In this document: piece after piece, positions 17,006 through 25,733 of the stretch
Numbering within the stretch: the first letter of the stretch is position 1
Layout of the letters: each line of letters opens with the position of its first letter
NCBI GenBank assembly: GCA_024305105.1
Contig: JAMWZA010000002.1
Coordinates: 1-64,000 of the forward strand
From: Marinoscillum sp.
Lineage (GTDB): Bacteria > Bacteroidota > Bacteroidia > Cytophagales > Cyclobacteriaceae
Length of the DNA stretch: 64,000 bases
Direction of reading: 5' to 3'
The notes under the pieces: generated by a model
Databases searched by the model: none
What the model saw: the letters and a program-made list of their open reading frames with translations, nothing else
What the model was told of the DNA's origin: nothing
Translations under genes and position numbers: made by a program

Positions 17006-18993
17006 GAATACTTTTACCTGTTTTCATATTCATATGTTCCTTTCATTGTGTTTCAGGAGCGATCCCCCAAGTGCCCTCTTCCATTGAAATAGCCGGTGTC
17101 AAGTTAAAACTAAGCAATGATGCCCAGGAGGAAATTCAAAAGCATGTCAATGCGCTTAGGGCAAGCGACAAATACTTCCGCATCAAACTGGATCGTGTCA
17201 ACCTGTATTTCCCGATAATAGAGCGTGTTTTAAAAGAAGAAGGAGTACCAGAAGACCTGAAGTACCTGGCCATCCAGGAAAGCGCGTTGATCTCTGATGC
17301 AGTATCTTCTGCTGATGCGGTTGGGTATTGGCAGTTTAAAGATTTTACTGCACGCGAAGTTGGCTTAAGAGTTGACTCCAAGATAGATGAACGAAAAAAC
17401 ATCGTTTCAGCCACTCGTGGAGCCGCTAAATATTTTAAGCGCAACAACTTCTTTTTCAAAAACTGGATATACTCAGTAAGTGCCTATCAGGCAGGTCCAG
17501 GAGGAGCCAAAAGATATGTGGAAAAAGAAAACTTCGGCTCGGATAAGCTAAACATTACCAAAAAAACACACTGGTACGTCTTGAAGTATATCGCACATGT
17601 AATTGCTTTTAAAGAAGAGATTGGGAGCCCCCACAGCGAAGGGCTGAAACTCGGTGAATATACCAAAGGCGAAGGCAAATCTATCGAGCAAGTGGCACGC
17701 GAAGTGAAGGCAGATGAAGAACAGACCAAGGAGTATAATAAGTGGATTAAACATGGCAAAATCCCTGATGATAAAGTCTATACGGTGATTATTCCAACAA
17801 CTGGAAAACTACCAAAAATGGTGGCGGAAAAAGAAGACAACAACCCTCCTCCACTTACTCGAACTATCGAGAAACCAGAAGAAAAAAACCAATATCCAGA
17901 CCACATTGCGGGTAGTGTTCTTTCCAAAAGGCAAGCGATTTTCCTCAATGTAAACGGCATTGAAGCTACGATGGCATCTACAGGTGATGACATTAAAAGT
18001 TTGGCCAAAAAGGCCGACATAGATCCAGACAAACTACTGACTTACAACGATTTAAAAAGCACCTCCACGATCCACTCTGGTCAGATTTACTACATTAGTA
18101 AAAAGAGAAATCGTTCACCTATCTATCATCATGTGGCGCAGTACGACGAATCACTATGGGACATTTCGCAGAAATACGGCATTAAGCTAGATAAGCTGAA
18201 AAAGAAAAACCGCATCACCGATAATGAAACACTGAAACCTGGTCGGCTCATGTGGCTTAGAAAAAAACGACCATCGAATGAGCCAGTTGAATACCATGAA
18301 GTAAAAAGACCAAGCAACTATAATAAGAAAAATGAGCGCTTAGCAAACCACCGCAAACCGATCGTTGTAGAGACGAAAAAAGAAGAGCCTGAAGTAAAAG
18401 AACCGATCAAAGAGGTCGTCAAAGAACCAGAGATCAAACCGGCTGGAAACCTCCCAAAAGGCGATCGTGTTTTGCATGTCATTCAAGAAGGCGAGACATT
18501 TTGGAGCCTTTCCAGGCGATACAATGTGTCTGTTCAGGACTTGGCTGACTGGAATAATCTGGACAACCAGGCTAGCCTTAGCGTTGGTCAGGAGATCATC
18601 ATTATTCGACCTGTTTCAAATGAGCTTATCAAAGAGAAAACAATCGCTTCGGAACCAAGAAAAGAGATTCAAACTGAAGTAAATACCATCCATACTGTAG
18701 CAGCTGGAGAATCTCTCTGGGCAATCTCTCAAAAATATGAAGTGACTGTTTCAGATATTAGAAAGTGGAACGGTATAACAGATTTAGAACCTATCAATCC
18801 GGGACAAGAGCTTAGCATTGGACAGAAAACCAACAAACAAAAAGAACACAAAACCTATGTGGTTAAGGGTGGCGACAGCTTGTATAAAATTGCCACGGAT
18901 CACGATATGAGCGTAGATGATTTAATGCAGCTCAATGACCTCTCTTCGTCAGCTTTGTCGGTTGGTCAGAAATTACAGGTCAAGGAAAAATAA
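17002..18993 (+). CDS. Membrane-bound lytic transglycosylase D-like, SLT plus LysM repeats
   Basis: 663 residues. Signal peptide (1-20), SLT transglycosylase domain about 65-215 with catalytic Glu93 in 'KYLAIQESALISDAVSSADA' and 'GYWQFKDFTAREVGL', then several LysM-type modules: weaker ones near 315-435 ('HHVAQYDESLWDISQKYGI') and clear ones at about 492-540 ('HVIQEGETFWSLSRRYNVS'), 565-608 ('HTVAAGESLWAISQKYEVT') and 619-661 ('YVVKGGDSLYKIATDHDMS'). It cleaves peptidoglycan glycan strands with 1,6-anhydro product formation, tethered to the wall by LysM. Linked by 4-nt overlap to the methyltransferase. Confidence 0.92.
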   Translation: MRILLPVFIFICSFHCVSGAIPQVPSSIEIAGVKLKLSNDAQEEIQKHVNALRASDKYFRIKLDRVNLYFPIIERVLKEEGVPEDLKYLAIQESALISDAVSSADAVGYWQFKDFTAREVGLRVDSKIDERKNIVSATRGAAKYFKRNNFFFKNWIYSVSAYQAGPGGAKRYVEKENFGSDKLNITKKTHWYVLKYIAHVIAFKEEIGSPHSEGLKLGEYTKGEGKSIEQVAREVKADEEQTKEYNKWIKHGKIPDDKVYTVIIPTTGKLPKMVAEKEDNNPPPLTRTIEKPEEKNQYPDHIAGSVLSKRQAIFLNVNGIEATMASTGDDIKSLAKKADIDPDKLLTYNDLKSTSTIHSGQIYYISKKRNRSPIYHHVAQYDESLWDISQKYGIKLDKLKKKNRITDNETLKPGRLMWLRKKRPSNEPVEYHEVKRPSNYNKKNERLANHRKPIVVETKKEEPEVKEPIKEVVKEPEIKPAGNLPKGDRVLHVIQEGETFWSLSRRYNVSVQDLADWNNLDNQASLSVGQEIIIIRPVSNELIKEKTIASEPRKEIQTEVNTIHTVAAGESLWAISQKYEVTVSDIRKWNGITDLEPINPGQELSIGQKTNKQKEHKTYVVKGGDSLYKIATDHDMSVDDLMQLNDLSSSALSVGQKLQVKEK

Positions 18994-19020
18994 AAGTCAG
19001 GCTGGTAAACAACCTGACTT
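18994..19020 (-). terminator. Terminator of the response regulator gene
   Basis: AAGTCAGG/CCTGACTT perfect 8-bp stem with an 11-nt loop. Only the minus-strand side continues into a T-rich tract (TTTTATTTTT), so it most likely serves the minus-strand gene ending at 19055. Confidence 0.6.
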
Positions 19021-19054
19021 CCCCGTCAAATAAGCCTAAACCTAAGGTTGGTGA

Positions 19055-19432
19055 TCAGGCATTGGCCAATTCTTGATTGAAAATATCTCTAACTTTATCT
19101 ACTGCCTTTTTAAACTCCTCTTCTCCTGGAGGTTTTGAAATAAACGTTACTGCATTTAGCTCCAATGCCTTATCCTTAAAGTTAGGATTACCCGAAATCA
19201 CGATTATTTTCGGTGGTTTTATCAAGGAGTTCATAATTTCAATGCCGTTAAACTCAGGCATCTCTATATCTAAAAATAAGACATCTGGTCTGTCTAAGAT
19301 AATACCAGCTGCACCTTTCACCGCATCCTGATAAGTATTTACCAGTTCAAGGTTATCAATTTTCTCAGCCAGTTGTTTGACCATAAGGATTGATGTGGGA
19401 TCATCGTCAATTGAAATAGCTCGTAACTTCAT
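19055..19432 (-). CDS. Single-domain response regulator (CheY-like)
   Basis: Starting at the internal ATG (19432; MKLRAISIDDDPTS) gives a 125-aa protein that is one receiver domain. Acidic pocket 'IDDD', phospho-acceptor Asp in 'DVLFLDIEMPEFNGIEI', switch Thr/Ser in 'IIVISGNP', and Lys in 'AVTFISKPPGEEE' are all visible. There is no output domain, so it would act through protein contacts. The track's 33 extra N-terminal residues are unlike the family. No histidine kinase is adjacent. Confidence 0.88.
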   Translation of the reverse strand: MKLRAISIDDDPTSILMVKQLAEKIDNLELVNTYQDAVKGAAGIILDRPDVLFLDIEMPEFNGIEIMNSLIKPPKIIVISGNPNFKDKALELNAVTFISKPPGEEEFKKAVDKVRDIFNQELANA

Positions 19433-19738
19433 ACATGGTTCTTTAAAAATTGAAATATCGGAACTTCCCATTAAAGCATCAAACATTAATCGTCTAATCA
19501 GGAATATAATCGGTTGAAACCGCATCGGCAATAGTTTAACTGATACCTTTCAGCTATATAAAGCTAAAAATAAGAAGGAACAAAAAAGTTCTCACGTAAT
19601 CAACTTCTCAAGGTGTTTTTGGACTCCAACTAAGCGCAACAACCACTCCTAGATTCAAGTCATGAAGGTAAAATGATCCAACCCAAAAAACTGAGAACTT
19701 ATTGAGAATAGACAATAATTATGGATACCTCTGATCAT
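19433..19738. other. Gene-free stretch between dnaX and the response regulator
   Basis: No supported ORF. It contains AAGTTCTCA/TGAGAACTT (19586-19594/19692-19700) and AAATGATC/GATCATTT (19671-19678/19733-19740, the latter on the dnaX stop), both inverted repeats of 8-9 bp with long loops that may be chance. Confidence 0.5.
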
Positions 19739-21471
19739 TTAATACTCAAAATCGAGACCAAGCCGTTCCTTCATCTCGCGGAGTGCGGGGTTGAGTTTGG
19801 CCATGTATTCATACTTCTCGCGGGAGGTATATAGATTTCGGGTGCTTTCTTGCTCAGTCACTTCCCGCTCTATCTGTATATTGGTATTATCTAATTCATT
19901 TTTGAAAAAACGAACCAGATCACCTTCAAACTTGTCTAGAATGGACGTTTCCAATTGACTCTCCAGCAAAATCTTCACATTATTCTCTCCGGACTTGGTC
20001 ACTTTCCGATCGAGAACAAGCTTCTCGGTATCAGTCGCTCCTCCTTCAATGCGAGCGCTTTTAAATTTTTCCCAGGTGGACTGGACTTGTTCTTCGTCAA
20101 ACGGTGTATGTCTTTCTTGCAATAAGGGTTTTGAAGGCTCTTTTTTGGCTTCCTCTACCTTCTGACTTTTATCCCTACGTAGCAAACTCGGTGTTTCTCT
20201 GCTCTCCTGATTACCCAGTGTGGGTACTTTTACTTTTGGTATAGACGGTGCTGTTGCAGCACTGGCAGGAACTGGTGGTTTTGCAGGAGTATTACTTGGT
20301 TCTGAAGTGGTAGCTACTGGCTTAGTGGTCGTTTCAGTAGAAGCTAGTTCTTCACTGCTACTTTTTTTTTTGCTCCATTATCGGAGCTGCCAGACTGGCC
20401 CAATTTGATTGCATTGTTGAGTTGGGAAAGCTTCATCAAACAAAGCTCCACATGCAGGCGCTGGTTCTTACTTTGCTTATAGTTCAAGTCCACCTGATTC
20501 ATCAGGTTCAGCCCTGTCAACAAATAAGACGCACTCAATGAATTGGCCTGCTCCTGATAATTATCAAGCAAGTTCTCTGGCACCTCCATGAGCCTAAGTG
20601 TATCCGGATTCTTACAAACGAGTAAGTTTCTAAAATGCTCTTCGAGTCCTACTAAAAAGTTATGACCATCAAATCCATTTCTCAGAATCTCATCAAAAAG
20701 CAACAACGCTCCAGACATGTCTTCTGCTACGAAAAAATCTCCAAGTCTGAAGTAATAGTCATAATCAAGAATGTGCAGGTTCTTGATCGTATTTTGATAA
20801 GTCACCTTACTATCTGAAGAGAAGGTAACAATCAAATCAAAAATAGAAAGCGCATCACGCATCGCGCCATCAGCCTTCTGAGCAATCAAATGCAATGCCT
20901 CTGGTTCAGCATTTACACCTTCTTTTTCCGCGATTCCTTGCAACTGCACCACCATGTCGTTGATCTCAATTCTATTGAAATCATAAATCTGACATCTCGA
21001 AAGGATGGTAGGAATTACCTTGTGCTTTTCAGTAGTAGCAAGAATAAAAATAGCATAAGAAGGTGGCTCCTCAAGGGTCTTTAAAAATGCATTGAACGCC
21101 TGAGTGGAAAGCATGTGCACCTCATCTATGATGTAGACTTTGTACTTTCCTTGCTGTGGAGGATACCTGACCTGATCGATCAGGTTTCTAATATCATCTA
21201 CCGAGTTATTGGAAGCAGCATCCAACTCATAGATATTGAAATTATTAGCCGCCGCTTCGCCAGTTTCAGCTTCAAAACCATTGACCATCCGAGCCATAAT
21301 TCGGGCACAAGTGGTCTTGCCAACACCTCTTGGACCACAAAACAGCAATGCCTGGGCCAAATGATTGTTGTCAATAGCATTTTTTAGTGTAGTGGTGATA
21401 TGCTCCTGACCCACTACCTCATCAAATCCTAAAGGTCTGTATTTCCGTGCTGATACTACGAAACTTTCCAC
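19739..21471 (-). CDS. dnaX: DNA polymerase III tau subunit, made by -1 frameshift
   Basis: Joining the 375-aa frame to the downstream frame by one -1 slip on the A10 run (20362-20371) gives a continuous product of about 577 residues. I translated the -1 frame from the slip to 20185: it is open (…KKKSSEELASTETTTKPV…) through a Pro/Thr/Ser/Ala-rich linker and runs into the 148-aa tail ORF, whose end ('YEYMAKLNPALREMKERLGL') resembles Bacteroidota tau C-termini. Tau normally holds two core polymerases and DnaB together. An assembly error in the homopolymer is the alternative reading. Confidence 0.7.
20335..20371 (-). promoter_or_regulatory. Recoding site in dnaX: A10 slippery run plus stem-loop
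   Basis: On the minus strand the order is GGAG, one base, A10 (20362-20371), four bases, then a stem-loop CAGTGAAG...CTTCtACTG (20350-20357 with 20335-20343, one bulge). The zero-frame stop TAG (20344-20346) lies in the loop. This is the arrangement expected of a stimulated -1 frameshift. Confidence 0.6.
20344..21471 (-). CDS. dnaX: DNA polymerase III gamma form (clamp loader ATPase)
   Basis: 375-aa zero-frame product. AAA+ motifs: Walker A 'FCGPRGVGKTTCARI', Walker B 'VYIIDEVHMLS', sensor 1 'FILATTEKHKVIPTILSRC', arginine finger in 'SRCQIYDF'. Start is GTG at 21471 (MESFVVSARKYRPLGF, the family N-terminus). The segment between Walker A and 'NIYELDAASNNSVDDIR' is short and lacks the four-cysteine zinc module of E. 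coli DnaX. Translation stops six codons past the A10 run, giving a gamma-like clamp-loader subunit without the tau tail. Confidence 0.93.
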   Translation of the reverse strand: MESFVVSARKYRPLGFDEVVGQEHITTTLKNAIDNNHLAQALLFCGPRGVGKTTCARIMARMVNGFEAETGEAAANNFNIYELDAASNNSVDDIRNLIDQVRYPPQQGKYKVYIIDEVHMLSTQAFNAFLKTLEEPPSYAIFILATTEKHKVIPTILSRCQIYDFNRIEINDMVVQLQGIAEKEGVNAEPEALHLIAQKADGAMRDALSIFDLIVTFSSDSKVTYQNTIKNLHILDYDYYFRLGDFFVAEDMSGALLLFDEILRNGFDGHNFLVGLEEHFRNLLVCKNPDTLRLMEVPENLLDNYQEQANSLSASYLLTGLNLMNQVDLNYKQSKNQRLHVELCLMKLSQLNNAIKLGQSGSSDNGAKKKVAVKN

Positions 21472-21812
21472 AGCGGAAAATTAAATGAATTGCTGAGAAT
21501 GGAAGAACGAATTCAGGATTAATCTTTGACGAAACAAGATTAATTCACAGAATAAGGTCTGAGTCTTATTACTCTAAATTCACTGTATCAGATTCCAATA
21601 AGATGGAAATGTTCGAATCGTACTAAATTTCAATCATTGAGAAACTTTAAATTGGCATTAACTGCAATACGAAACCTTCACGTAAGTCCGAATCGTACTC
21701 ACTTCATAATACAGTGAGTCTAAAAAAAGCACGTCTTTAGCTACTTTTACGAAAAGACTGAAAAAAATTTAATCCCTCACGCAACTTCTGCACGGCACTG
21801 TGCATCTACCTC
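21472..21812. other. Gene-free divergent region between dnaX and an ECF sigma gene
   Basis: No ORF. It holds GATTAATCTT/AAGATTAAT (21517-21526/21536-21544, 9-nt loop) upstream of dnaX, TCACTGTAT/ATACAGTGA (21580-21588/21709-21717), and an 11-bp direct repeat CGAATCGTACT (near 21615 and 21690). Both promoters must lie here, but I cannot fix them. Confidence 0.5.
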
Positions 21813-22409
21813 ATGAAAACCAACTTAAAAATGTTGCGAATTAACAAATCAAACTCAGAGGAGGCTTTATTGCAAGACTGCCGAAAAGGCAAGTCCAGTG
21901 CGCAGCAGGCATTCTATGAGCGGTTCGCACCAAAGATGTTGGGAGTTTGTATCCGATACATCCATGACCGGGAAGAAGCGGAGCATGTGATGATTGGCGG
22001 AATGGTAAAGGTGTTTGAAAAGTTGGGGCAGTATTCTGGTGAAGGAAGCCTGGAAGGTTGGGTACGCAGGATCATGGTGAATGAATCGCTGATGTACATC
22101 CGAAAGAATAAAAATATGTCCCTGGAAGTGGATGTGGAGAAAGCGGAATTAGAGCCGAACTATCAAACACTGGAAAGCTCATTGGAAGCGGCTGATTTGA
22201 TGCGAATGATCGGCGAACTTCCGGTAGGATATCGAACCGTTTTTAACCTCTACGCAATAGAAGGTTACAATCATAAAGAAATTGCTGAGACCCTTGGGAT
22301 CAATGAAAACACCTCGAAATCTCAGCTAAGTAGAGCCAGAAAACTTTTACAAGCAAATCTGGCAGCATTACAAGAAAGAGAATTAAAAGATCATAGTCAT
22401 GGCAAATAA
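21813..22409 (+). CDS. ECF RNA polymerase sigma factor (RpoE-like)
   Basis: 198 residues: region 2 about 25-95 ('AQQAFYERFAPKMLGVCIRYIHD', 'EGWVRRIMVNESLMYIRK') and region 4 about 130-185 ('ELPVGYRTVFNLYAIEGYNHKEIAETLGI', 'TSKSQLSRARKLLQ'). Normal length. It overlaps the next gene, a single-pass membrane protein, by 11 nt, and an outer-membrane-type protein follows, suggesting an envelope-responsive module. ATG 21813 is used; ATG 21831 is possible. Confidence 0.9.
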   Translation: MKTNLKMLRINKSNSEEALLQDCRKGKSSAQQAFYERFAPKMLGVCIRYIHDREEAEHVMIGGMVKVFEKLGQYSGEGSLEGWVRRIMVNESLMYIRKNKNMSLEVDVEKAELEPNYQTLESSLEAADLMRMIGELPVGYRTVFNLYAIEGYNHKEIAETLGINENTSKSQLSRARKLLQANLAALQERELKDHSHGK

Positions 22410-23013
22410 CTTAGACAGACTATTTCGTGAAGGACTTGACCAATATGAGGTCACACCTGAAGCACAGAGCTGGAAGCAGGTACAGGGTAAACTAAATAGC
22501 AGTAAGAAAAAGGTCTGGGTGCCAATGGGCATCGCAGCAGCCATAATTCTCGCTATTATAGGAACCATTGTGGTGAAGAACTATACAACTACTCCAATAG
22601 ATGGAAATAGAATAGCGGCCGTCGACTATCCGGTTCCCGAAGAAAAACCAGAAAGAATCAATGTTCCTGAGGAAAAAACAACAATAAGAGTCGCCAAGGA
22701 AACCAAAAAACCGGTGATGAAGCAAACCACGAAACAGGAAGTCATAGAAACAATCTCCTATGAGGTAAAGATGGTTGCTTCTATTTCAGAAGTATCATTG
22801 GAAAGCCTACCCGAAATCAGGTTCAATAACGGCATAGAACAACATGTGGTGGAACGACCCTTGGTGAAAATTACCTACATCGCAGACAATCAGTCGACGG
22901 ATAAGAAGAAAAAACTTAATGAATTCATTACGAGCATTTCGAAAGAAGCATCTCCTATAGAAATACTCGCAGACATCAGGGATGCAAAGGACAATATATT
23001 TAGCAGAAACTAA
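22399..23013 (+). CDS. Single-pass membrane protein, putative anti-sigma factor
   Basis: 204 residues: a short cytoplasmic N-terminus ('DRLFREGLDQYEVTPEAQSWKQV', a pattern common at the start of Bacteroidota anti-sigma-like proteins), one transmembrane helix at about 38-60 ('VWVPMGIAAAIILAIIGTIVV'), and a charged extracytoplasmic part without a recognised domain. The overlap with the sigma gene and topology suggest it restrains that sigma factor. No zinc-binding anti-sigma motif (HxxxCxxC) is present, so the assignment is by context. Confidence 0.65.
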   Translation: MANNLDRLFREGLDQYEVTPEAQSWKQVQGKLNSSKKKVWVPMGIAAAIILAIIGTIVVKNYTTTPIDGNRIAAVDYPVPEEKPERINVPEEKTTIRVAKETKKPVMKQTTKQEVIETISYEVKMVASISEVSLESLPEIRFNNGIEQHVVERPLVKITYIADNQSTDKKKKLNEFITSISKEASPIEILADIRDAKDNIFSRN

Positions 23014-23031
23014 ACTCAAAACAAAAGGATC

Positions 23032-24144
23032 ATGAAAGCAATAGTTACAACTCTTTTGGCGATAGCGTTATTTGCTGCTCCAAAGGCCACTCAAGCTTCG
23101 GGAAATGAAGGCGACACAGTTGTCATAGAACTTAACAATAAGAGCAAGATTGTTATCTATACTGCAGATAAAGAAGCTCTTAAGGATATGGAGCAATATG
23201 ACATCAACAAGATGATTCAGGATCTCAACAGTGCTCTTGGGTCCAAAAAAATCGAGAAGGTGGAGCTTCAAGATAAAGATGGCAACAAGTACATGAAGGA
23301 CACCACTTTGGTTTTTGGTGATGGTGAGGCAAAATCACGTATAAAAATTGGCAATCTCGAGTTGCTCGTTGATGCGGATGACTGGGATGAGCTAGAGGAC
23401 GAGTTTGACGATGACGACATTCCAGTACGTAGATACGATTACGAAGAGAACAAAATAGATCGCACCAGACACTTTTTCAATGTAGACATAGGCATGAACA
23501 ACTGGCTGGATGGCGGAGAATTTCCAGATGCTGAGGGTCAACCGTACACCGTAAAACCATGGGGAAGCTGGTACTTCGCTTTGAATAGTGTGAACAGAAC
23601 ATGGGTATCCGGACCACTATTTCTGGACTGGGGATTTGGCTTCAGCTGGTATAACTGGAAAATGGAAGATCCGAATATTGCCATCGTCAAAGGACCGGAC
23701 AATATTGAGTTCGTTGATGCGAGAATCGCTAACCCTGACTTTAGTGGCGTCAAAAGCCGACTTACGGCACCTTATGTGAACGTGCAAATGGTTCCTATGC
23801 TGGATTTCGCCAAAGGACGGAGAAGAATAAAAAACCTGGAGCGTGGAAGTGTTAGCTTCAGAACCTATAAAAAGCAAGGCATCCGATTTGGAGTGGGAGG
23901 CTATGTAGGGTATCGAATTGGAGGAAACACCAAACTAGTCTTCCGAGAAGATGGCGAAAAGCAAAAGGACAAAACCAAGGGAAACTACTACCTGGAAAAT
24001 CTTAGATATGGCATCCGAGCCCAGGTAGGTTACAAAGGACTAGACCTATTTGCCACCTATGACCTCAACAATGTATTTGCTGGCGACAGAGGACCCGTAG
24101 GCAGCCAGGACATGAATGCCATTACTGTTGGAATAACGCTTTAA
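23032..24144 (+). CDS. Probable outer-membrane beta-barrel protein
   Basis: Signal peptide (MKAIVTTLLAIALFAAPKATQAS), then an acidic periplasmic segment with a striking Asp/Glu run near residues 118-136 ('DDWDELEDEFDDDDIP'), then from about residue 150 a series of alternating aromatic strands ('SWYFALNSVNRTWV', 'LFLDWGFGFSWYNW', 'VGGYVGYRIGG', 'RAQVGYKGLDLFATYDL', 'AITVGITL') ending in a typical barrel-type C-terminus. It is the third gene after the sigma and membrane protein (18-nt gap), so probably co-transcribed. Function unknown. Confidence 0.7.
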   Translation: MKAIVTTLLAIALFAAPKATQASGNEGDTVVIELNNKSKIVIYTADKEALKDMEQYDINKMIQDLNSALGSKKIEKVELQDKDGNKYMKDTTLVFGDGEAKSRIKIGNLELLVDADDWDELEDEFDDDDIPVRRYDYEENKIDRTRHFFNVDIGMNNWLDGGEFPDAEGQPYTVKPWGSWYFALNSVNRTWVSGPLFLDWGFGFSWYNWKMEDPNIAIVKGPDNIEFVDARIANPDFSGVKSRLTAPYVNVQMVPMLDFAKGRRRIKNLERGSVSFRTYKKQGIRFGVGGYVGYRIGGNTKLVFREDGEKQKDKTKGNYYLENLRYGIRAQVGYKGLDLFATYDLNNVFAGDRGPVGSQDMNAITVGITL

Positions 24145-24176
24145 TTAAGACTTAACTTCCAGCATACAACAAAACA

Positions 24177-24217
24177 GAGGCTGTCTCAAAAAAAAATTAG
24201 GCAGCCTCTCTCTTTTT
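24177..24217 (+). terminator. Terminator of the sigma/barrel operon
   Basis: GAGGCTG (24177-24183) with CAGCCTC (24202-24208), an A-rich loop, then TCTCTTTTT. It lies 32 nt past the barrel gene stop. The arm GGCTGTCTCAAAA resembles sequence near 12703. Confidence 0.8.
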
Positions 24218-24388
24218 AGAGAAAATTTTCTTCATCAGGCTTCTTAAACAGACCTATGGCCGATTCATTGGTCTAAACCTGAAGTGTTTTTTCCCAATAA
24301 ATAAGTGTTTAAGCAACTTAGAGGTTCATTTAAAATAAAGCACCCAAGTTTAAAACTCTAACAATAGACGTCCTAAAATGAGTACACA

Positions 24389-25654
24389 TTAAACAGAGCT
24401 GTCTTTTTCAATCTGTGTAAGCCCTACTTTTATGGATTTCTTCTTGAGAAAAAATTGAGACCTTCCAATAACGATTATTAGCGTACCAATAGCACCACAA
24501 AGGATCAGGTAAAGCTCAAGTTCATTTTGGCGTTTCGACGCATTCAATTCAACAAAGAAACCGGCAGTCAATACCTCCATCTTGTATTGATCTTTGACAC
24601 GAAGGATGTCTGTTTGCGCTTTTAAGAAGTGACTATTTTCCACCATATACTCTTGGCTGAAAGCATGAGAGTCTTCAAACTTTCTTTGAGCATAAAGTAT
24701 CTTAGATAGTAAATCGTAGACCTTGTAATGATCAGGTAACAGAGCAACATCTTCATAGATTGCCAAAGACTTCTGACTATACTCAAAAGCCTTGTTATAT
24801 TCTTTTCTTAAAAAATACACCTCACTTAAATCAAGCCAGGTAGTGAATCTATCCGAGTTGCCTGAGCCAATAGCATGATACTCCTCGGCATTTTTATAGG
24901 CCACAATTGCTTCACCCAACATCCCCTCCATCTTGAAAGTCACCGCAATGTTGTGCCACGCCTGTCCTATATATTCTGATGAATTAAGTCTTTCAAATTG
25001 GTAATCTATAATGGTTTGATATGATCTTCGCGCATCTTCAGACCGTCCCATATCCTTTTCAATCAAGCCCTTCTGGTTGAGAGCCAAAACATACATATAC
25101 TCATTATTAGCTTTCAATGCAGCGGAAAGGGCTTTTTTAATCTCACTCAAAGCATAGTCATAGTCTCTATTATGCCTTAGGGACATTGCCTTGGAATAAT
25201 ACAGCCTAATTAGCCGATCTGTAAACTGATGTTTCTTTGCAATTGCTATAGCTTCATCATAATATTTAACTGCATCGACATAGGCATAATGCTGTTTTAG
25301 GATTTCTCCCGTATTCAACAGTATTTTGACATAGGTTATCAGAGACGTATCGTCTTTTAATGGACGCAGGATTTCCAATGCCTTCAAATTAATGACGAAT
25401 GATTTACCCAACTCATCAAATTGACGATAAATGTAAGCCTGAATAAAAAGCGAGTTAGCCTCTTCGAACTCCAGACCAGCATCCTTCGCTACGATTTCTG
25501 CCTCTTTGGATAAGAGCAACGCTTTGCCAAGGTCAGTATCTAATAACTCATAAGCTTGCTTATGCAAGAGTTCTACCTCTTGTTTGGCAGAGGCTCGTGC
25601 ACCTATTGCAAGAGTAATAAGTACTGAATAAAGGATTAGGTTCCGACTCATCAT
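24389..25654 (-). CDS. Secreted/membrane TPR protein without an output domain
   Basis: Signal peptide (about 1-23), then around nine tetratricopeptide-type helical pairs ('AVKYYDEAIAIAKKHQF', 'EDARRSYQTIIDYQFERL', 'AFEYSQKSLAIYEDVALL'), and one transmembrane helix near the C-terminus ('LYLILCGAIGTLIIVIG') followed by about 20 cytoplasmic residues. This is the sensor half of many Bacteroidota TPR histidine kinases or LuxR regulators, but the protein stops after the helix. A scaffold or a truncated sensor are both possible. No kinase gene is adjacent. Confidence 0.75.
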   Translation of the reverse strand: MMSRNLILYSVLITLAIGARASAKQEVELLHKQAYELLDTDLGKALLLSKEAEIVAKDAGLEFEEANSLFIQAYIYRQFDELGKSFVINLKALEILRPLKDDTSLITYVKILLNTGEILKQHYAYVDAVKYYDEAIAIAKKHQFTDRLIRLYYSKAMSLRHNRDYDYALSEIKKALSAALKANNEYMYVLALNQKGLIEKDMGRSEDARRSYQTIIDYQFERLNSSEYIGQAWHNIAVTFKMEGMLGEAIVAYKNAEEYHAIGSGNSDRFTTWLDLSEVYFLRKEYNKAFEYSQKSLAIYEDVALLPDHYKVYDLLSKILYAQRKFEDSHAFSQEYMVENSHFLKAQTDILRVKDQYKMEVLTAGFFVELNASKRQNELELYLILCGAIGTLIIVIGRSQFFLKKKSIKVGLTQIEKDSSV

Positions 25655-25671
25655 AAAGCGTTAGTGCTAAT

Positions 25672-25709
25672 ATAAAAAAAGGCAGAGTATATTCACCACT
25701 GCCTTTCTG
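25672..25709 (-). terminator. Terminator between the small lipoprotein and TPR genes
   Basis: On the minus strand AAAGGCAG pairs with CTGCCTTT and is followed by a T run. It separates the 55-aa lipoprotein gene from the TPR gene downstream. Confidence 0.8.
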
Positions 25710-25733
25710 TAAATTTCACCGCTTTTTTAAAAA

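Noticed and set aside
19586-19700. Foldback in the dnaX/response-regulator spacer
   Set aside because: Only isolated 8-9 bp arms with long loops and no extension; could easily be chance in AT-rich sequence.
19739-21471. dnaX as a pseudogene broken by a frameshift
   Set aside because: Both frames are intact and the break coincides with an A10 slippery run followed by a stem-loop, as expected of recoding; a sequencing error remains possible and is stated.
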